Below, piece by piece: positions 1 to 11,000 of a stretch of 64,000 nucleotides of DNA. A program made the translations under genes and the position numbers. Below the pieces are notes generated by a model. That model was given only the letters and a program-made list of their open reading frames with translations. It was not told the DNA's origin and searched no databases. The DNA comes from Strigamia acuminata (taxonomy: Eukaryota; Arthropoda; Chilopoda; Geophilomorpha; Linotaeniidae). How positions within the stretch are numbered: the first letter of the stretch is position 1; every line of letters starts with the position of its first letter. The stretch spans positions 7,962,427 to 8,026,426 of the forward strand of contig OX442315.1 in the NCBI GenBank assembly GCA_949358305.1. Direction: 5' to 3'.

Positions 1-1314
1 TACCGGTTTACTGGTTTTTTGAATATTGAATACCGAAATACTGGTTTTACCAAAAGTCCCGATTTGGAGAACTCCTAGTTGTATCTAATTCTCTACTGCA
101 AACATTTTTGGATTTAATGGTTTGTAAATAGCACTAAACCTTGATATTTACTTATTTCCTCAAATCGTATGTAAAGTCCCAGCGTACCATACGTAAATAT
201 CATGGTTCAATGCTGTTTACGAACCATTAAATCTAAGAAATGAAGTGGTGACGTAGAGAAAAGAGTGCAATAAGCTTCCGAATAGTGCTATTAGCGACAA
301 TAAAGGGGCAATCACTGAAGGAATAAACCTCATAATTAAATAAGAAGTTAAGCGTATTTGGGAAGTTGATTATGGAATTGTTAATCCTTTTCTAAATGAA
401 GTTGTTTCTCTAATACTGCGGATATAACTTGTGTCTCCACGCCATCTTAATATAGAAAAGCCGGTACGTGCAGCCCGTAGCAATGGTGCAATCAATTTGG
501 AACATTCCTCTTGACCTTTAAACAGTTCCACAAAATGAAATAAAATGGAATTATTCTATTAAATGGATATAAAAGAACACATTAAGCGAAACTTATAGCA
601 ACATGACTCTTTTAATCATCCTGATTGGTCATCTTAGGTCTTCAAACTCGCAAGGTGTGGTTCAAAAATGAGTGCGAAAGGGGCGTTGATCGCTTATAGA
701 TGTCTGGTGATCGGTAATGGGCGGATGATCGGTAGTGTCGCTGTGGAAAAAAATATGTGTCCGGCCCTGTTCATCCGCCGTTTGTCCACTACTAAATGAT
801 GTTATTTTTGTGTCTTTTTGGCCATAGATGGCGCTGCCATATTATCCCACCAGATTTTAACAATGAATTTGGGCTAGTTGTAAAGTCTTGTATTTAATTG
901 TCCTGGGTCTAACTAAAACCCAGTTGGGACAAGCCTAATTGTTCTTAGAAATTTAATTAATTATTTCTGTAGCTCAACTTTACTCTAGCTGGTGGAAAGA
1001 CGAGGGAATAATCCATTTACCGGTGCACTGCAGTGAAGCCGTGTATTAATTAATCAATTCAAGAGTTCTGGAATTTTATTTTCTGAATTAGGATACACTC
1101 TATGAAGAAAACATCAATAAATAATAGATTCAGTGTATTGAACACACAATCCTTGGGGGAAAAAAACACATTATTGCAAATATCCAGGCCAACACTTTGG
1201 TATTTGTGATAATAATCAGAAATATGCAAATTCACAACCCAAATTTCTTATTTCTTTAATTGTACCACAAGGAATTTGCAATTAATTTAACATTTCTCTG
1301 TTTTTCTTTGCTAG
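1..1314. other. gene-less AT-rich stretch
   Basis: I see no gene here. The first 60 bases contain short repeats of ACCGG/ACTGGTTTT. The rest is AT-rich sequence with no open frame that looks coding. The only structure worth noting is the pyrimidine-rich tract just before 1314, which reads as the 3' end of an intron. Confidence 0.5.
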
Positions 1315-1369
1315 AAACGACTGGAAAGAAACTTCTTGGTTTGCACCAGCTTGGTTTCACCACCACCAG
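1315..1369 (+). CDS. candidate internal exon (55 nt)
   Basis: A 55-base open segment is flanked by strong intron signals: a polypyrimidine tract ending in CTAG at 1311-1314, and CAG followed by GTGAGA at 1367-1375. Two of its frames are open. The frame starting with the first base ends with one spare base. That matches the two bases needed at the start of the next good candidate exon (5205), so the two could belong to one plus-strand transcript in whose intron the minus-strand gene at 3241-4209 would lie. I recognise no protein family. This is a splice-signal argument only. Confidence 0.33.
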
Positions 1370-3240
1370 GTGAGAATTCAATTTTACTAAGTGTTAGTGC
1401 AGGGAACTAACCACTGGTTGCTGACCCCCAACAGCTCTAAATAGCAAAAACAACATTGGTTTAGCACATATACTTTGTGTGATATGTTATGACTAATAAA
1501 AGAGAGATAAAATCTGCTCATTTCTCTACCCAGAGATGATTTCAGCCAATGGGAGCTACTGGCTTGGTTTGTAAACACAATTTACTGCTGTTGACCTAGC
1601 ACTTAACCTCCAATGGCCAAGCATTAGGACAATTGCTACATCCATTTTTATGTTAATTGGTAATTGCAACTTGACCAGATTTGATGAGTTTTTACACAAT
1701 GCTTAGCCAGCTGTGGGAAAATATCATCTGTTTATTGGCTAGTACAACCTGTGTGACCATTTGGGCCACTTAGTTAGAGTAAGGATATAACACAAATGGG
1801 GTCATGAGTAAAAGGGTCAGCGGGTCAGCTTTTCTGCAAGATGAAGTTAAAAGAGTCTGATTTTGGTAAAGATGATGCATCCAAGCTCTCTTTTTCATTA
1901 GATATGCATAAGATTACCTGGAAAACACAGTTTTCTGTTTCTAGTATAGTTGTGAATTCACAAGTTGTCTAGAAATAGACCAAACAACAAAGATTCACAT
2001 TTAAGACCCTTATTACCAACGAAGATTCACTTTTAAGACTTTTATTATAATTTCACTTTAAAATGCTGCTAACGATGGAGTTAACCCGTAGTCCGGTCAA
2101 AGCGGAGTACTTTTCTAGTTTACTTTTGAATTCACACCTGAACTGGAAAGAGGAAACTTGTTTACTCAGGAAATGATGTTTTATTTTTGCTTTTTTATCT
2201 GAAACAGCTTGCACAACAACCAAGGCTTGTTTAATTGAGTTAGCTATAATGTATTCAGTGTGCTGCTGCTTGCAGATAAGCACAATGCATTTAACTAATG
2301 ATTGAGCTGTGAGTATTTGGAGAAGAATCTCTTTTAATAAGGCAATTATAAATTGACATCGACAAAGAAAAGTTGCTAAATATTGATCCACTATGCAAAT
2401 ACAAATTATCTATTAATAATTACACTTTATGTAGCAATCTATAAAGTTAATTATGAACATTTCACTTGGTGTTTTTATTGCTGTTTAAATTATTTAGCAT
2501 TGGATGTAAGAAAGATTGTGATAGGGTTTGTCTCTGTGGTAATGAATATTTACTTCGGAAATGTCATGTGTTTTGTGAATTATGCACAGGGGGAGGAGAG
2601 CAGATAATTAAAAAAGTTAAGAAGTCTAGAACCTGTAACCGGAGATTGTTATTAATGGCACGAGACAAGTAATGTTTAGGATCCTTTTTTCTTGATGTAA
2701 TGAGATAATTCACAAGAAACCTTGACAAAATGGATGGGATCCAAGAAGGAATTAAAGTGAACATATATTAATTGAGCTGTCAGTTTGTGCAGAAGGGTTT
2801 TACAGGTTAGCGGCAATACCGTAGAATATTGAATTTTCTTTGTCGTCGAAGCAGGAACAAAATGGCTGTCGGGGAGACCGGCTAAAAGACAAGGTGATGT
2901 ATACAGCAAGGCACTTAGTGGGGCTAAGGAATGAACAGGAAAATGATGTTTGTAGATGTTTAATTTTGCATGGACTTGTCTATTTTGCGTTTCTATGAAG
3001 GTATGTCAAAACTTCGGTAAACTTGACTTCGCCTTGTGATTATTTTATGACTGCCAAAGGATAAAGTTTTACTAAGGGATATAATATATTTGCTGTGCAG
3101 TTGAAGATTTTAGGGATTTGCTATGGATTTCAGGGGTTTGTTTTGGGAAAATAGGTCAGTTTCAAATATTGTCACTGGGTGGCGCTGAAGCGAGTTGCAG
3201 TGCATGATGGGAATGAACGAAAAATGGGGATCGGAAATAA
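1370..3240. other. gene-less stretch, possible intron
   Basis: AT-rich sequence with no convincing coding frame on either strand. Open frames of 60-112 codons occur but have low-complexity, non-protein-like composition. If the exon at 1315-1369 is real, this is part of its downstream intron. Confidence 0.4.
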
Positions 3241-4209
3241 TTAGTGTGATGTCTTATTAAAAGCGGCATTTGGATGTCTTTGTAGGAATTTATTTAAGTT
3301 AGTTGGCCTAGTTTGAAGCACTCTAGTTTCAGGGACTGTTGGCAGTCCCGGTTGGTGTTTGATTAACGTCCGTTTTCCCGCCCTGTAGTATATGCTTTTG
3401 GTTGAATGAGACGGGGTATTCTTTTTAGTCGCAATTTTTACTTTGTTGTTCTTCCGCGAGTCTGTTTCCGTCTTATGTTGAAGCTGCAGCTCAGCGTCAC
3501 TTGGTTTTCTTAACGCGCTCAGTTCAACCTTCGCCCGAGTTTTAATTGCACTCGTAAGTAGCGAGCCAATTTTCGATCCAGCTTTCAACTGCGACGCAAT
3601 TTTCGGTTCAGTTATCAACTGCGGTTCGATTTTTGGTTTAGTTATTAACTGCGGCGCGATTTTCGGTTCGGTTATCAACTGCGGCGCGATTTTCGGTTCG
3701 GTTTGCAACTGCGGTTGTATTTTCGTTTCTTTTTCCGCTTCAATTTCAACGAGTCGCGCACTTGCAGGCGGTTGAATGTATTCGCACTGCGCTTTGGAAT
3801 GCACGTGCTCGCACGGACGTAGATCGGGTCTGATTGGCGATTGAATACCCAGATCCATCGGCTCCCATACGTTATATTCAATGTTTTTGTACGGCGATTC
3901 GATATCCATAGCCTCGGCGGTGCTAATTTCGTATTCCGAAAGCGGCCAATCCACTTTCCAGAATTTCATTCGGCGGCATCTGCGCGCTTTATGCGCTGTT
4001 AGTCTCGCCTTGGCATTTACTTGTTTTTGCCTCAACCCGAAAGGAGCGCATTTCTGCTTGCAAATTCTCCTTCGTTTTACTCGGTGCTCATCATCGGCAT
4101 CGTCAATGTGAAACCGCTTTCCACTATCGTACTTTCCGTCCGCAAATCTACCATAAAACACGACGGAAGACATGTTTCTTCTGCGAACACTAGTGTGAGA
4201 ACGAATCAT
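3241..4209 (-). CDS. basic repeat-containing protein, 322 aa, function unknown
   Basis: Single-exon frame of 322 codons starting at an ATG (4209-4207). A second in-frame ATG at residue 13 is an alternative start. The frame is clearly richer in GC than its surroundings and much longer than chance frames nearby. A cluster of basic residues (about 43-54, KRRR followed by KQK) looks like a nuclear localisation signal. The segment around residues 75-100 is rich in aromatic and charged residues. Residues 161-220 are six decapeptide units built on EPKIAPQLIT, decaying toward the C-terminus. The tail is Lys/Arg/Thr-rich. There is no signal peptide, membrane segment or enzyme motif. I do not recognise the family. 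A nuclear, lineage-specific protein is a reasonable guess from composition only. Confidence 0.72.
   Translation of the reverse strand: MIRSHTSVRRRNMSSVVFYGRFADGKYDSGKRFHIDDADDEHRVKRRRICKQKCAPFGLRQKQVNAKARLTAHKARRCRRMKFWKVDWPLSEYEISTAEAMDIESPYKNIEYNVWEPMDLGIQSPIRPDLRPCEHVHSKAQCEYIQPPASARLVEIEAEKETKIQPQLQTEPKIAPQLITEPKIAPQLITKPKIEPQLITEPKIASQLKAGSKIGSLLTSAIKTRAKVELSALRKPSDAELQLQHKTETDSRKNNKVKIATKKNTPSHSTKSIYYRAGKRTLIKHQPGLPTVPETRVLQTRPTNLNKFLQRHPNAAFNKTSH
3550..3729 (-). repeat. 30-bp in-frame tandem repeat (6 units)
   Basis: Six adjoining 30-bp units inside the 322-aa gene encode the decapeptide series EPKIAPQLIT with variants. The middle units are nearly identical at DNA level (GGTTCGGTTATCAACTGCGG on the plus strand recurs) and the outer ones have diverged, the usual picture of expansion by unequal exchange within a coding region. 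Confidence 0.85.
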
Positions 4210-4440
4210 TTTAATCGCTATACTTATATCAAATTAGAAGTTTGTTACGTCTACGTTTGCTAACTTGTAAGTTATCAACACGGAAGAGCTGTTGCTTGTT
4301 CAAAGACAAGTTGCAGAATGAATCGTTTTACTCGCTCTGCTGTTTATATTGCCCCGTAACCTCTTCGATACGTTACGTTACGTTACGTCTTCGATGCGTT
4401 ACGCCACGTCTGCTGTTTATGTCGGTTTGATTAAGTCACG
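4210..4440 (-). promoter_or_regulatory. probable upstream region of the 322-aa gene
   Basis: The 230 bases before the ATG at 4209 are unusually rich in CpG for the neighbourhood. They contain CGTTA three times in tandem at 4371-4388, followed by related GCGTTACGCCACGT around 4397-4411. The repeated TTACGT core resembles CREB/ATF-type half sites, but no TATA box stands out. Promoter function is inferred from position. Confidence 0.3.
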
Positions 4441-5204
4441 TTTTCTGTACGTTTTAGATTCTAGTAAACTCGAAAACCCGAAATATTGATGAAATCGGCT
4501 AAAACGAAAAGCCTAAATGACGATGAAATTTGCTATTGGTTATTGAAACGAAAACTTGAAACTCACAAAATTTATCTATTTATAATTCATTATTTTTTAT
4601 TCCCTATAAATCACAGCAACATATCATAAATGTGAACATAAGACGTAAATATTGCACGTTTTTCTGCATATTGATTATTGCTGTTTGCTTTGCTTTCACT
4701 CGAGTGATGTTTTGCCAGCATTTTTAAATAATGTTCTGCTCCCGCTACTGTTGAATTGATTGGAGTGCACTTGTAAACAAAACACATTAAAGAGGCCTAG
4801 AGACGTGTTGACTGTTGACGAAATGCACGAGAATGAAAACCCAAACCTTTCGATTTCTATGGGCCCCATTTTCTGTCAGTGCTTATGGCCCCAACCAGTT
4901 GTGAATGCACCTTTAATTTTTAAAGTTTCTGGTGTTTCTGTATTTCTTGAACAAACTTAAATATGGGGATTGGGATGTGCCAAAGGTTTAATCTTTCCAA
5001 TTCTAGCGTGCTCTGTTCAGGTTCTTTATTTGTACAGGGACAAAAAACACTCTTGGAAGTTTGATTGAGAGCTTTTTGTGTTTACTGTCAAGACCTTGGC
5101 CTGTGTCACAACATGAAATGACATGAAATGACATGAAATTGTGAAAATTAAAAGCACTATATAGAATTAATGCAGCATGTTTAAATTGTCTTTTTTTCTT
5201 GCAG
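4441..5204. other. gene-less stretch
   Basis: No convincing gene. It contains a short tandem repeat of ATGACATGAA at about 5114-5140, and ends in the pyrimidine tract of the candidate exon at 5205. Confidence 0.4.
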
Positions 5205-5358
5205 GGGATGCAATAAAGAGATTAAGACTTGCTGTATTAATCTGCTTATTGTTTGAGGTAAGAAGTACAAGTATTGCTACTGATTCTTTTCTGACATCAT
5301 GTTTTAATTACTGTCTTTTTTTATTATTTTGCAGAACAAGGTGAAGCGGCTTCTTTAA
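5205..5358 (+). CDS. candidate last two exons of a spliced gene
   Basis: Two short segments read as the 3' end of a gene. The first (5205-5257) follows a T-rich tract ending GCAG and is followed by GTAAGAAG. The second (5335-5358) follows a T-rich tract ending TTGCAG and ends in TAA at 5356-5358. In the only frame open through the first segment, two bases complete a codon from upstream, then 17 codons follow, and the frame passes in phase 0 across a 77-bp intron into seven more codons and the stop. The peptide is basic at both ends with a hydrophobic middle (LAVLICLLF), so it may be membrane-associated. No family recognised. Confidence 0.4.
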
Positions 5359-5800
5359 TTAGAGAAAAAAATCAGAGTATTAATTAATTTGTAATTAATT
5401 TTTTTTTTGAATGTTTATAATTATATATATTGTATATCTTTTTGTACGGGAGAATTAAAAGGTTTTCATGAATATTGTATTTGTGCTCTTTGGCTTCCTG
5501 CAGATTTATTAATTTTTTATTTTTTAATGGATTCAGTAAATATATAATTATTTTGCGCTTTAAAATCTCTAATTTGTCAGCCATCTTGAATCGTGGGCAC
5601 TCAAATGACGTCATAAGTCTGAATCAATTGAAATGAAATAATAAACAGTCATTCGTAACAACACAAATATTTTTTTTTATGTTTCCTGGAGATTTATACA
5701 ACGATTTTAAATTATTTAAAATTTGACAAAGGAACCATGTTTTAACTTCTCCAAACATTTCGTAACCACGGCAACTCCCGTTGAAAGGCGTCAAATTTGA
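5359..5800. other. 3' flank and intergenic sequence
   Basis: AT-rich sequence with no gene. An AATAAA at about 5638-5643 could serve the candidate exons at 5205-5358. Confidence 0.35.
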
Positions 5801-5856
5801 AGCGCTTTTGATTGGCTGATCTAATCACGTGACACATCAAGAAGAAGGACCTGAAA
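5801..5856 (+). promoter_or_regulatory. CCAAT-box and E-box promoter
   Basis: Just upstream of an ATG at 5857 lies GATTGGCTGAT (5810-5820), an inverted CCAAT box of the NF-Y type. TCACGTGA (5825-5832), a palindromic E-box, follows. This pair close to a start codon in good context (AAAATGGCGG) is typical of housekeeping promoters. Inference from motifs only. Confidence 0.45.
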
Positions 5857-6134
5857 ATGGCGGCGTTGATAATGTCAACACTCGCCATACGGACTTCACT
5901 GACTCGTTTTCGCCGAACTGTGACACATTTTGAGGTAGAAATAATTAAATTCGCACACTACGCATGATATTTGTCAAGTTCCTCGTTAGATGGCGGACTT
6001 TGAAAAGTTTTTATTGACAAAAATGTCATTTCTCGATGCGGTATTTCATTTTTTTTTGACATTTCTGTTGGAAATCAAAATGAGTTTTACTTTTGTTTCA
6101 GGGTAAGCGAGACGGGGACAGTGATTTAAAGTGA
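5857..6134 (+). CDS. candidate first exon with mitochondrial-presequence-like N-terminus
   Basis: An ATG at 5857 in strong context opens a 26-codon segment ending exactly at GAG followed by GTAGAA (5934/5935). The peptide has five Arg, no acidic residue until its last codon, and many Ser/Thr/Ala, the make-up of a mitochondrial targeting sequence. The nearest good acceptor is TTTGTTTCAG, ending at 6101. Reading on from 6102 in frame gives ten more codons and TGA at 6132-6134, so either this is a very short protein or the true second exon lies further on. The promoter motifs just upstream support a transcription start here. No family assigned. Confidence 0.42.
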
Positions 6135-6384
6135 TGGGAATCTGGCCCGTGAGCGATGCAATTGAATCCAGCCATCATAAGTCAATTAGAGAAGTTAAAA
6201 CGATCTAACTTGATTCGAAATTGCATTTATCCGTCGCCGACTGCGATCTAATACGGAGGTAACACCTTTGAAGCTTTTATTTGATTTCAGTTGCTAACTG
6301 TCAATAACATTTTGTAGTGCAGAGTTGACGTTCCCAACCCAAATGTACAATATTCTTAAATTTATTTTTTAAGCCTGAAATTTT

Positions 6385-6920
6385 ACCGGTTTCATGAAAG
6401 AATAGACATTTTAGCAAAAAATGGATTTTATGCGTGTAGGATGCATTTTTTCTACATAAAAAATGTATTTTTTCTAGCGAAAATGCTGTTTTTATCCATA
6501 AATCTGAAATTTTCTTGGAAAAAACGCAATTTTTATGTGCATAAATGCATTCTTTCCTGGAAAAATTAACATTTTACAGGAAATTCAATTATTGATGCTA
6601 AAATGCATTTTCCTGTCATTATGACTGTTCTGAATGCATTTTTTGATGCAAAAATAGTGTTTATTTACAATAATGGACCTCTCTTGGAAACAATGCATTT
6701 CTTCATGCAAAAAATACAATTTTTAGGTGCATCAGAGCATTTTTACGTAGAAAAATGCAATTTCTAGGTGCAATAATGCATTTCTAGGTGCAATAATGCA
6801 TTTCTATGTGCAATAATGCATTTCTAGATGCAAAAATGCAACGTACAAGCGCATAAATAAATGTGAAGGTGTAAAAATGCTGTTTTAATTGAAAAAAATG
6901 GCCTTTTGAGAGAAAAATGC
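6385..6920. repeat. degenerate ATGCA/TTTTT-motif repeat tract
   Basis: About 530 bases are built from recurring ATGCATTTTT and GCAAAAATGCA motifs in both orientations. A better-preserved stretch around 6766-6835 has the unit TTTCTAGGTGCAATAATGCA repeated about every 20 bases. It is the same motif vocabulary as the tandem arrays at 10627-10880. No protein-like frame. Confidence 0.6.
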
Positions 6921-7360
6921 AATTTTTAGATTCAAAAGAAATTTGTTCCACATTTCTAGTCTGGAGAGTGCTTTCAAATTCAATATCTTTATCGAAATGC
7001 ATCGCAACAGCTATGCATTGAACCAATCAATGCCCAGCCACAGCATTTATTCATTTTTCACTATCTGATCACATATCACTTAATCTTTAGATTTTTCCAT
7101 TTAAATTTCAAATGTAGAAAAAGTGTTTTGATAAAAACCATTTCAAACTTTGAATGACTTTGCAAGCAAAAATTGTTAGATGCAAATCTGCCAACAAATT
7201 GAGCATTACCTGTCTCCGACAGAATCCAATTCAAAAAAATGCACAATTCTTTCCTAAGGAGAAATTGTGATAGAAAGACTTACTGGCGGCTGACACGTTG
7301 AAATTACACAGTAGCGGCATTTGTGATTTTGTTTATATCATACTGAACCTTAACTCAGGT

Positions 7361-7705
7361 GAAATTTTAAGTCATTGGTCATTTATTTAATTAATTATGC
7401 TAAATGCAAATTTTCTGCCCCTTAAAATTCCAGCAAAACTATTATGCTGGCTTTGCTGTCTAAGAAAGAGCGCTTCAGTTAACAGCTTTTCGCATTTATC
7501 AGTAGTGTTTAAACCAACCACTAGTTGGTAAAAAAAAATATATTTTTTCCACTGTTTATAACTAGTGCCCTCTATAAAATTAGTTGCAAACTTTCAAAAC
7601 TCGAAACGGCGCTTTAACTAATTGACCGGAAAATTGTCCATAAATCCGTAATGCCTTATACCAGAACGGCACATTTTACCCTTATGCCTGAGAATTAGAT
7701 TATTG
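7361..7705 (-). repeat. dispersed repeat family A, copy 1
   Basis: This block resembles 22433-22690 along its whole length (shared runs such as TTTCTGCCCCTTA, GAGCGCTT, CAGTAGTGTTTAAA, GCTTTAACTAA and AAAATTGTCCAT). Part of it appears in the opposite orientation at 9955-10060 and 24635-24725 (GATTTCTAAGGGGC). It is therefore an interspersed element, probably a small non-autonomous transposon. Ends not determined. Confidence 0.6.
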
Positions 7706-8132
7706 AAAAACCTCTCGTAATCCATGTTTGGGGTAGATTCTTTGGATTTCAACCTCGATTTCAACTCGTTTACCTGTTGGCCATTTTGAAATTCAACCGA
7801 TCGGTGGGGTAAACTCTTTGCAAAGCGTTAAGTTTATTTGAATAATTTCTCATCAGGAAATGAGTATTTGAAGAGTCTTCATATACTCATTGCCTGATGA
7901 GAAAATGAAAGTCTTCATTGAAGACGTTCATTTTCTCGTTAGAAATTATTTGTAGATTTATTACAATTAAATTAAATCTGCAAACTAGTTCTGGGATCAA
8001 TTCACAACTGCACATGCTCAAGATTTACTAGAACCAACTCGTTTAAAGCGAAAAATCGATTCAAAAATCGATTCAATAATCAAGTTTTTATGATATATAT
8101 ATATGTATATACAGTATATATTTATATAATAT

Positions 8133-8385
8133 ACAGGGTGTCCTAAAAGTCTGGTCCCCTCCAAATATTTCCTGAGCAATTGCATCTTGGCCAACTTTTA
8201 TGAAGCGATCGTATAGAAAGTTGGGTGAGAGCAATCCAATGATGTCATCAAATTTGACCTTGAAAGCCATTTTCAAGGTCATTCACTTTCTAACTTTTAA
8301 ACCAATTAGGTTAGAGAAAAATTTTCAATCAGAAAGTTGTAGAGCACCATCAAATTAGTACTATCCAACTTATCTTAGTCTCCAC
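8133..8385 (+). mobile_element. single-ended ACAGGGTGTCC repeat (MITE fragment)
   Basis: Starts with TACAGGGTGTCCTAAAAG and runs about 250 bases closely parallel to one arm of the complete fold-back element at 26887-27825. The matching inverted arm is absent here, so this is a truncated copy. An AT-rich TATATA tract (8093-8132) lies directly upstream. Confidence 0.7.
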
Positions 8386-9057
8386 ATGTTTATTCTTAAT
8401 GAACAAATGAATGTCTAATTTTTTTGTAATAAATGAATGAATAAATAAATAACGACGATACAACAATGTCACGGTCATGAAACACTTTTCAGTGTATTCC
8501 CAACGTAGACGTTACTTATTCAATTTTCCATCAAATCCAATGCAGTTCCTATGTTACTAGGAAAAAAAATCGGTCGTGCAAGTTATTTGAAACTCCCTCT
8601 ATTTGCAAAAGTCACGTAGCAAAGACAAGTGTGCGAGCAGTGGTAGTAGGTCCTTCTGCTAGCAGACTAGGCTTGATGGATTTGGTCATAAGAATAGTTT
8701 TTTGAGACGTGCATGTCACAGAGCAAAAGTGCACTGAAAAAAAGCTGGACTTCCTATTTTTCAGCCATATCGGTAATGTTTTCTACCCAATAACTGGGGA
8801 GTGGGGAGAGAGGCTTACTTCCATGTCACAAAGCTGCAAGTCATCCATTTTGAATACTCTGTAACTAAACCTATAGTTGCGGAATGCTTGTAGAATTGTG
8901 GGTCGTTTTTGTTGTTGTTTTTTTTTCAATTAAATAAAATGTATGAAGGCGACACTTTTTAAAGGCTTTTATTTAACTTGACTTGAATGTTTGTGTGTTT
9001 CAACTTCCGGTTTTTTTAATTTGAAAAAAATAAAAATAAAGAAGTACTCCGTAATTA
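8386..9057. other. gene-less stretch
   Basis: No gene or clear repeat. Open frames are short. Confidence 0.4.
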
Positions 9058-9485
9058 TAAGATTGGAGATTTGGTCCCGAATCCCGTTTCGCCGAAAAAA
9101 AAATTCCAGTTTTGCTGAAAATTGAATTCCCGTTTCGCCGAAAATGAAAAAAGTGAGTAATCGATCAATTTTTCAAATTTTTCGTTTTTCCACATTTCCA
9201 CACATTTCCACACAATTTCCAACCAATTCCTAAGAAGGGTTAACAAGGGGGGCTGCGCCACCCTTTGACCCCCCGTGAACCTAACCTTACTGGTTTTTTG
9301 ATGAAAAACCTTTTTTCGTGTGGAAAAGTAGAAAAGCGAAAAATTTGAAAAATTGATCGATTACTCACTTTTTTCATTTTCGGCGAAACGGGAATTCAAT
9401 TTTCGGCGAAAAGGGAAATTTTATTTTCGGCGAAACGGAATTCGGCGAAACGGAATTCGGCGAAACGGGACATTGCCAGATTGGA
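9058..9485. mobile_element. fold-back element with CCCGTTTCGCCG arms
   Basis: Two arms of about 140-160 bases are inverted copies of each other: 9058-9200 and 9320-9485. The arms carry the oligomer CCCGTTTCGCCGAAA (or its complement) repeatedly, and share GAGTAATCGATCAATTTTTCAAATTTTTCG in inverted form across the centre. No transposase frame lies between them. The architecture is that of a non-autonomous inverted-repeat element whose ends contain sub-terminal repeats. Confidence 0.7.
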
Positions 9486-9954
9486 AAGAAGACTTTTCTG
9501 ATGTAGTGTTTGGTCTACTTTCCGATGAATATCATAAAATTAAGATTAAAAGTAGTTAAAAGGGAGAAAAATGATGGTTTACGGTAAAATGTAATCAAAC
9601 TGGAGCGCCACCTGGCGGAACCCGTGTCTTTTAATGGATGCCAAAATGTTCGCTGGATACGAATTTTGATGTTTTCGACATTAAAAATGTTCTAATAAAT
9701 TCTGAAACCAGGTTAATCTTGATTTATCTGCATATATATTTATCTGCATATATATATTGTTTTTCAATTTTAATGTGAAAAAGTTTATTAGTTTGCGATT
9801 TTCGGCGCGTCCACGAAAAAATTTGCGGTAGTAGCGCACTCCGGCGGTAATTTGAAAAACCAATTTAAAAGCCTTTTTCCAAAAACGTAGTTTTTTATAT
9901 TTGCTTGTTTGCACTTATTTTACCTACTTGGGTGCATAAAAATGTTATGTCGGT

Positions 9955-10060
9955 TCAGAGAATAGAAGCGCTTTTGCTAAATTGGGAGAAGCCAACTTAA
10001 AGTTATGCTGGGATTTCTAAGGGGCAGTAATTTCAATGTTGAATAGATAAATGGATTTTC
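9955..10060 (+). repeat. dispersed repeat family A, partial copy
   Basis: Contains TAGAAGCGCTTTTGCTAAAT, then GGGAGAAGCCAACTTAAAG and GCTGGGATTTCTAAGGGGC. It matches 24635-24725 in the same orientation and the reverse complement of parts of 7361-7705 and 22433-22690. Confidence 0.6.
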
Positions 10061-10626
10061 TATACAAGAAGACAGTTGCGCCAAATAGGTTTGCTGTTGC
10101 ACCTTGGAGTGTTAAACACGCTATCTAGATTTTTCGAAGTTATTGCAGTTAAACAATTTTTTTGTTTAGATTTGTTTAAAGAGGATAAACTCGACTAAAT
10201 GTCCCTTTATTTTAAAATAAAGGCAGTTTTTAAGCAAGAGAATCAATTTCTAGCAATGAAAACTCTCTTAAGGGCCTTTTGGAAAAGAAAATGACTTTCT
10301 ATATGTGAAAGAAAGTAGATTTTGCTCACAAGTCAATAAAGGACATTTTAAAGGATAAAAATTATAATTGAATGAAAAATGTATTTTTTTTAGGAAAACA
10401 CATGGAATTTTTACGGCAAATAAATGCAATTTTTTGGTCCTAAAATTCCACGTGTACATTTTGCATCTAAATTTAATTTTTAGCTTTTTAGTCAAATTTT
10501 GGGGATAAAATTGCATATTTTTGGATAAAACATTCCACATGTTTTTGAAAAAAATGCACTTTTTTTTAAAAAATGCACTTTTTTTAAAAAATGCACTTTT
10601 TTTAGATGAAAAAAATGCAAAAATAT
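10061..10626. other. gene-less stretch with A/T runs
   Basis: No gene. The end (10380-10620) contains scattered ATGCACTTTTTTTAAAAA runs that grade into the 21-bp array. Confidence 0.4.
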
Positions 10627-10880
10627 GTGCAAAAATGCAGGTTAGAAGTGCAAAAATGCAGTTTATAGGTGAAAAAATGCAGTTTATAGGTGCAAAAGTG
10701 CAGTTTATAGGTGCAAAAATGCATTTTGTAGGTGCAGAAATGCAGTTTATAGGTGCAAACATGCAATTTTTGAGGTCAATTAATGCAATTTCAGACTGCA
10801 TAAATGCAAATTATAATTCCGTAAATCTAATTCTCAGGTGCACGAATGCAATATCTAGGTGCAAGAATACAATGTCTAAC
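10627..10880 (+). repeat. 21-bp tandem array, about 12 units
   Basis: Units of GTGCAAAAATGCAGTTTATAG follow each other at exactly 21 bases from 10627 (10648, 10669, 10690, 10711, 10732, 10753). One unit is 22 bases, and the array then decays to about 10880. Each unit carries an A5-6 tract, so A-tracts recur at two helical turns. The array lies in an open frame on both strands only because 21 is a multiple of three. Confidence 0.88.
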
Positions 10881-11000
10881 TGCACAGTGGTATTTTATGT
10901 CATAAATATTAAATAATCCCATTAATAATTGCAAAAGTTTTCATATTTAATATTCATTATAAAATTCAAAAATTTGGAACCTTGGAAAAAACACACTACT

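Noticed and set aside
5857-6134. COX7C-type mitochondrial gene
   Set aside because: Only the short Arg-rich N-terminus and a weakly similar THFE motif are suggestive. The sequence after the acceptor does not match that family.
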